From the NCBI GenBank assembly GCA_009780545.1, contig WQZW01000130.1:1-5418 (forward strand): a stretch of 5,418 nt of DNA, written 5' to 3'. The notes beneath the pieces were generated by a model, which ran no database searches, was not told the DNA's origin, and worked only from the letters and a program-made list of their open reading frames with translations. Numbering within the stretch: the stretch's first letter is position 1; each line of letters starts with the position of its first letter. Made by a program: the position numbers and the translations under genes. The DNA comes from Treponema sp. (GTDB lineage Bacteria; Spirochaetota; Spirochaetia; Treponematales; Breznakiellaceae). Shown piece after piece: positions 5,365 to 5,418 of this stretch.

Positions 5365-5418
5365 CTAGCCTTCGTCCCCGGCTTCCGTTTCGTAGCTTTT
5401 GTACAGAAACCGTTTGAT
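5365..5418 (-). CDS. Possible C-terminus of a minus-strand gene, cut by the window edge
   Basis: Reading the minus strand from the right edge gives 17 residues, IKRFLYKSYETEAGDEG, then a TAG stop (5367-5365), followed at once by the long inverted repeat. The residue mix (aromatic and basic, then an acidic tail) looks like a natural protein end, and its position fits a gene converging on the operon. The stretch is too short to name or prove. Confidence 0.25.
   Translation of the reverse strand: MKRFLYKSYETEAGDEG

Noticed and set aside
38..5395. Direct repeat GTTTCGTAGC near both window ends (38-47 and about 5387-5396)
   Set aside because: It is only about ten bases, without extended flanking similarity or a mobile-element gene between the copies, so attachment or insertion sites cannot be supported.
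1..5418. CRISPR array, tRNA or rRNA gene, transposase
   Set aside because: No regularly spaced direct repeats, no cloverleaf or rRNA-like stretch, and no transposase motif were seen on either strand.

Overview
The window is GC-rich bacterial chromosome, most consistent with a Gram-negative (diderm) spirochaete, possibly Treponema- or Spirochaeta-like. The reasoning is inference: the HisS N-terminus resembles spirochaetal HisS as I remember it, the lipoprotein has a relaxed lipobox (A-G-S-C) of the spirochaetal kind, and an MCE lipid transporter requires an outer membrane. No marker gene fixes the taxon.

Layout. Positions 1-258 hold no intact gene. They contain a hairpin (69-102) and, next to hisS, a stretch where coding signal jumps through three minus-strand frames, which looks like a decayed gene remnant. 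hisS (histidyl-tRNA synthetase) runs on the minus strand, 1578 to 259. A 190-bp divergent region (1579-1768) carries a promoter for each side and two or three small dyads. A tight plus-strand operon follows: MlaE-type permease (1769-2536), MlaF-type ATPase (2536-3303), MlaD-type MCE protein (3300-4289) and a TPR lipoprotein (4299-5168). The junctions are TGATG, ATGA and a 9-nt gap holding a strong Shine-Dalgarno site. Positions 5169-5418 are mostly hairpins: one absorbs the lipoprotein stop codon, one follows directly, and a long one lies at 5308-5363. A possible 17-residue C-terminus of another minus-strand gene sits at the right edge.

How the genes work together. The permease (probably a homodimer) and the ATPase (a dimer) would form the inner-membrane ABC core. 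The MCE protein, anchored by one N-terminal helix, would sit in the periplasm as a hexameric ring with a long helical tail. Together they would move phospholipid or another hydrophobic molecule between inner and outer membranes. Instead of MlaC and MlaB, the operon ends in a tetratricopeptide lipoprotein, which is the most plausible new component here. hisS is an unrelated housekeeping gene that shares only the divergent promoter region.

Most interesting signals: (1) both divergent first genes have a -10 box 8-9 nt before their ATG and no Shine-Dalgarno site, predicting leaderless or nearly leaderless mRNAs; (2) the TPR lipoprotein partner of the MCE transporter; (3) an ATPase with an altered signature (LSMGEQ) and Walker B/D-loop region (DEWTESLD); (4) hairpins at both ends sharing a similar nine-base arm, GAG(T/A)TT(T/G)GC.
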